Below, one piece after another: positions 61,588-64,000 of a stretch of 64,000 nt of DNA. The notes beneath the pieces were generated by a model. The model saw only the letters and a list, made by a program, of their open reading frames with translations. It did not search any database and had not been told where the DNA came from. The translations under genes were made by a program, and so were the position numbers. Position 1 is the stretch's first letter; each line of letters begins with the position of its first letter. The DNA comes from JAPOXR01 sp965221935 (GTDB lineage: Bacteria; Pseudomonadota; Alphaproteobacteria; Rhodobacterales; Rhodobacteraceae): NCBI GenBank assembly GCA_965221935.1, contig CBDCSZ010000048.1:62001-126000 (forward strand), in the 5' to 3' direction.

Positions 61588-64000
61588 TCGCTGACCTGAA
61601 ACCGCCGCAGAGCCTGTCTGAGAGCAATCGCCGCCTCTTCGCGCGCTGCGGCGCGCGCTTTCGTTTCTTCCACAATCTCCGTCGGCGCCTTGGCCAGGAA
61701 TCCGGTGTTGCCGAGGCGGGCTTTGAGGCCGCGAATGTCGGTTTCAACAGATTTCAGGGATATTTCCAGCCGTTGTTTTTCGGCCGCGACATCAATGATT
61801 CCTTCGAGCGGCAGGCAGAACACGCCGCCCTTCAGGGCGATGACCGCGGCATCCTTTGGAACTGAAGCAACCGTCGCATGACTGGAGATTCTCGCCAGGC
61901 GGAAAATCAGCGTTTGGCTGCGCCGGAACGCTCTGGCAAAGCTTTCATCCATTTCGACCTGCAGCAGCGGGATATGCTTTCCGGCGGGCACACGCATCTG
62001 TGAACGCACAGAACGGATCTCTTCGATAAGCCGAATGACCCGGTTGATCTCGTCCGCCGCCGCCGCATCGATCAACGCGGTGTCCCTGTGATCCGGCCAG
62101 TCGGCATGAACCAGCAGGCCCATCCTGTCGGTCTGCCGCCACAGCTCTTCGGTGATGAACGGCATAAACGGATGCAAGAGAATGAGGCAATGATCCAAGA
62201 CCCATGCCATCGCAGCCCGGGTTTCCGCCGCCGCCGCTTGATCGCCCTCACTCAGCAGCGGTTTGGCGAACTCGACATACCAGTCGCAGAAACTGCCCCA
62301 CACAAAACTGTAGATTGCGCTGGCCGCATCGTTGAAACGGAATGCTGTCAGCGCGTCCTCGACAACCCGGCAGACGCGGACGGTCTCGCCGACAATCCAT
62401 CTGTTGACCGCTTCCCTCGCTGAGGCGGGATCAAAACCGGGAACCGGCCGGCACCCGTTGATTTCCGCAAACCGCGCCGCGTTCCAGATTTTCGTTCCGA
62501 AATTCCGATAGCCTGCGACCCTTTCCTCCGACAGTCTGAGGTCGCGTCCCATAGCCGCCATGGACGCCAGGGTGAACCGGACAGCGTCGGCGCCGTATTT
62601 GTCGATGAGTTCGATCGGGTCAATGACATTGCCGAGGGATTTCGACATTTTTCTGCCGTGCGCATCGCGGACCAGCGCATGCACATAAACGGTGTGAAAC
62701 GGGGCCTGGCCGGTGATCGCCAGCTGCATCATCATCATCCGGGCGACCCAGAAAAAGATGATGTCAAAACCCGTGACCAACACGTCCGTGGGGAAATACC
62801 GTTTCAGCTCTGCGGTGTCTTCCGGCCAGCCGAGTGTTCCAATCGGCCACAGGCCGGAGGAAAACCAGGTATCCAGCACGTCCGGATCGCGTGTGATGTC
62901 CCTGCCGGCCGCCAGTTTCCTGGCTTCCTCCTCGCTGGCGGCGCAGTATTGATTGCTGTCGGAATCGTACCAGACCGGAATCTGGTGCCCCCACCACAGC
63001 TGCCGTGAAATGCACCAGGGCTCTATATTCTCAAGCCATCCAAAGTAGATTTTTTCATATTGCGCCGGGAGGATTGTTGTCGTTTTCTCCCGCACCGCAT
63101 CGATTGCCGGGGCCACAATTTTTTTGGCGTCGACAAACCACTGGTCGGTCAGAAACGGCTCAATCGCGACATTGGAACGATCGCCGTGCGGAACGATGTG
63201 ACGGTCATCGTCAACGCCGTCGAACCAGCCCTGCGAGGCGGCCATTTCAACGATTTTTTCCCTGGCCCGGTAGCGGTCCAGACCGTGCAGCGCCAAGACG
63301 TCATCCGCGACATCGCAGCCTTCCAGAAAAACCGCATTGCCCCGCAGCTCCATCGCCGCGCCGGTGGACATGACATTGATCGGGCGCAGCCCGCATCTGA
63401 CTCCCACTTGCCAGTCATTGAAGTCATGGGCAGGCGTTATCTTCACCGCCCCGGTTCCCTTCTTCGGGTCCGCATGGCGATCGGCGACAATAGGTATCGA
63501 GCGGTTGGCAAGCGGCAGCCTCACAGTCTTTCCGACCAAATGCCGATAGCGCGCATCGTCGGGATGAACCGCGACACCGGTGTCACCGAGCATCGTTTCC
63601 GGCCGCGTGGTGGCAACGACCAGATAGTCACGGCTTTCCCAGGCAGTTTCATTGCCATCGTCGTCCGCCGCTGTCGGGTGGCGGTAGCTTTCACCGTTTT
63701 CCAGCGGATAGCGCAGCCGCCACAGCTTTCCGTCCACTTCGAGCTGTTCGACCTCCAGATCTGAAATCGCAGTCTCGAAGTGAGGGTCCCAGTTGACCAG
63801 CCGTTTGCCCCGGTAGATGCAGCCCTGGTTGTAGAGTTCCACAAACACCTTCAGAACCGCGTCGTGAAACCCCCGATCCATCGTGAACCGGTTTCGCGAC
63901 CAGTCACAGGATGCGCCAAGCCGTTTCAGCTGGTTGACGATCGCGGCGCCGGATTCCTCCTTCCACTCCCAAACGCGTTCGAGAAACCTCTCGCGGCCCA
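61584..64000 (-). CDS. valS: Valyl-tRNA synthetase ValS (5' part outside the window)
   Basis: ValS charges tRNA-Val and edits threonine. About 805 C-terminal codons are present, entering at GRERFLERVWEWKEES at the window edge. The editing domain carries TTRPETMLGDTGVAVHP. The synthetase core has WWGHQIPVWYD and KMSKSLGNVIDP (ATP site), followed by the anticodon-binding helical bundle (EINGCRPVP onward) and the C-terminal coiled-coil ending RRFQVSD. The HIGH motif lies beyond 64000. No damage is seen. Confidence 0.97.
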   Translation of the reverse strand, partial: GRERFLERVWEWKEESGAAIVNQLKRLGASCDWSRNRFTMDRGFHDAVLKVFVELYNQGCIYRGKRLVNWDPHFETAISDLEVEQLEVDGKLWRLRYPLENGESYRHPTAADDDGNETAWESRDYLVVATTRPETMLGDTGVAVHPDDARYRHLVGKTVRLPLANRSIPIVADRHADPKKGTGAVKITPAHDFNDWQVGVRCGLRPINVMSTGAAMELRGNAVFLEGCDVADDVLALHGLDRYRAREKIVEMAASQGWFDGVDDDRHIVPHGDRSNVAIEPFLTDQWFVDAKKIVAPAIDAVREKTTTILPAQYEKIYFGWLENIEPWCISRQLWWGHQIPVWYDSDSNQYCAASEEEARKLAAGRDITRDPDVLDTWFSSGLWPIGTLGWPEDTAELKRYFPTDVLVTGFDIIFFWVARMMMMQLAITGQAPFHTVYVHALVRDAHGRKMSKSLGNVIDPIELIDKYGADAVRFTLASMAAMGRDLRLSEERVAGYRNFGTKIWNAARFAEINGCRPVPGFDPASAREAVNRWIVGETVRVCRVVEDALTAFRFNDAASAIYSFVWGSFCDWYVEFAKPLLSEGDQAAAAETRAAMAWVLDHCLILLHPFMPFITEELWRQTDRMGLLVHADWPDHRDTALIDAAAADEINRVIRLIEEIRSVRSQMRVPAGKHIPLLQVEMDESFARAFRRSQTLIFRLARISSHATVASVPKDAAVIALKGGVFCLPLEGIIDVAAEKQRLEISLKSVETDIRGLKARLGNTGFLAKAPTEIVEETKARAAAREEAAIALRQALRRFQVSD

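Noticed and set aside
1..64000. CRISPR array, prophage or conjugative element
   Set aside because: No regularly spaced repeats, phage structural genes or conjugation genes were seen; the only mobile element found is the IS1595-like transposon.

Overview
The window reads as the chromosome of an alphaproteobacterium, most likely within or close to the Rhodobacterales. The evidence is the gene content: an MmcB-type repair protein, a DUF6280 protein, the order hisB-hisH-hisA-hisF-hisE, a mcm / DUF4174 / pccA / pccB block, a tRNA-His without an encoded G-1, and a protein pair matching what roseobacters often carry as one large protein misnamed initiation factor 2. GC content is high, so long antisense open frames are common and were ignored. 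The species cannot be named from the sequence.

Layout. 1-8.2 kb (minus strand) is a dcw cell-wall and division cluster: mraZ, rsmH, ftsL, ftsI, murE, murF, mraY, murD (cut by the window edge). Three GGG repeats with exact 10-bp period lie upstream of mraZ and resemble a MraZ operator. 8.6-15.2 kb holds an Mrp/ApbC Fe-S carrier, a DUF1127 protein, a 2,697-bp IS1595-like transposon (10165-12861) and a UvrD/PcrA helicase. The transposon has 28-bp inverted ends and a perfect 8-bp target duplication. It carries a DNA methyltransferase, a candidate endonuclease and a small ORF in one overlapping minus-strand operon behind the transposase. 15.3-19 kb holds a broken SRPBCC gene, TerC, tRNA-Gly, an EamA exporter and a GNAT. 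19.1-22.2 kb is the his operon. 22.3-27.2 kb holds a GNAT, two interrupted methionine genes (MetE-like and MetY-like), tRNA-Tyr and rlmB.

27.3-29.3 kb is a two-gene unit with PilM/GspL-like and PilP/GspC-like features. 29.4-42 kb centres on propionate: an acyl-CoA synthetase, upp, guaD, an internally deleted mgtE, methylmalonyl-CoA mutase, DUF4174, PccA, a small lipoprotein and PccB; the mutase chaperone MeaB is at 49.4 kb. Together these give propionate -> propionyl-CoA -> methylmalonyl-CoA -> succinyl-CoA; no epimerase gene is seen here. 42-64 kb is mostly housekeeping: transporters, YebC, YgfZ, a catalytically degenerate inositol-monophosphatase homologue, a hotdog thioesterase, EF-P, L28, PCuAC, LepA, glutamate dehydrogenase, tRNA-His, MmcB, 5-FTHF cyclo-ligase, a YmdB-type phosphodiesterase, a glycosyltransferase, an MsbA-like ABC exporter, a class V aminotransferase and valS (5' part outside).

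Several genes are interrupted by single-base shifts or stops. Some shifts sit at five-base homopolymers and could be consensus errors. Others (an amber codon, an internal deletion, multiple stops) look like real decay. The best candidate for an undescribed system is the transposon with its restriction-modification-like passengers.
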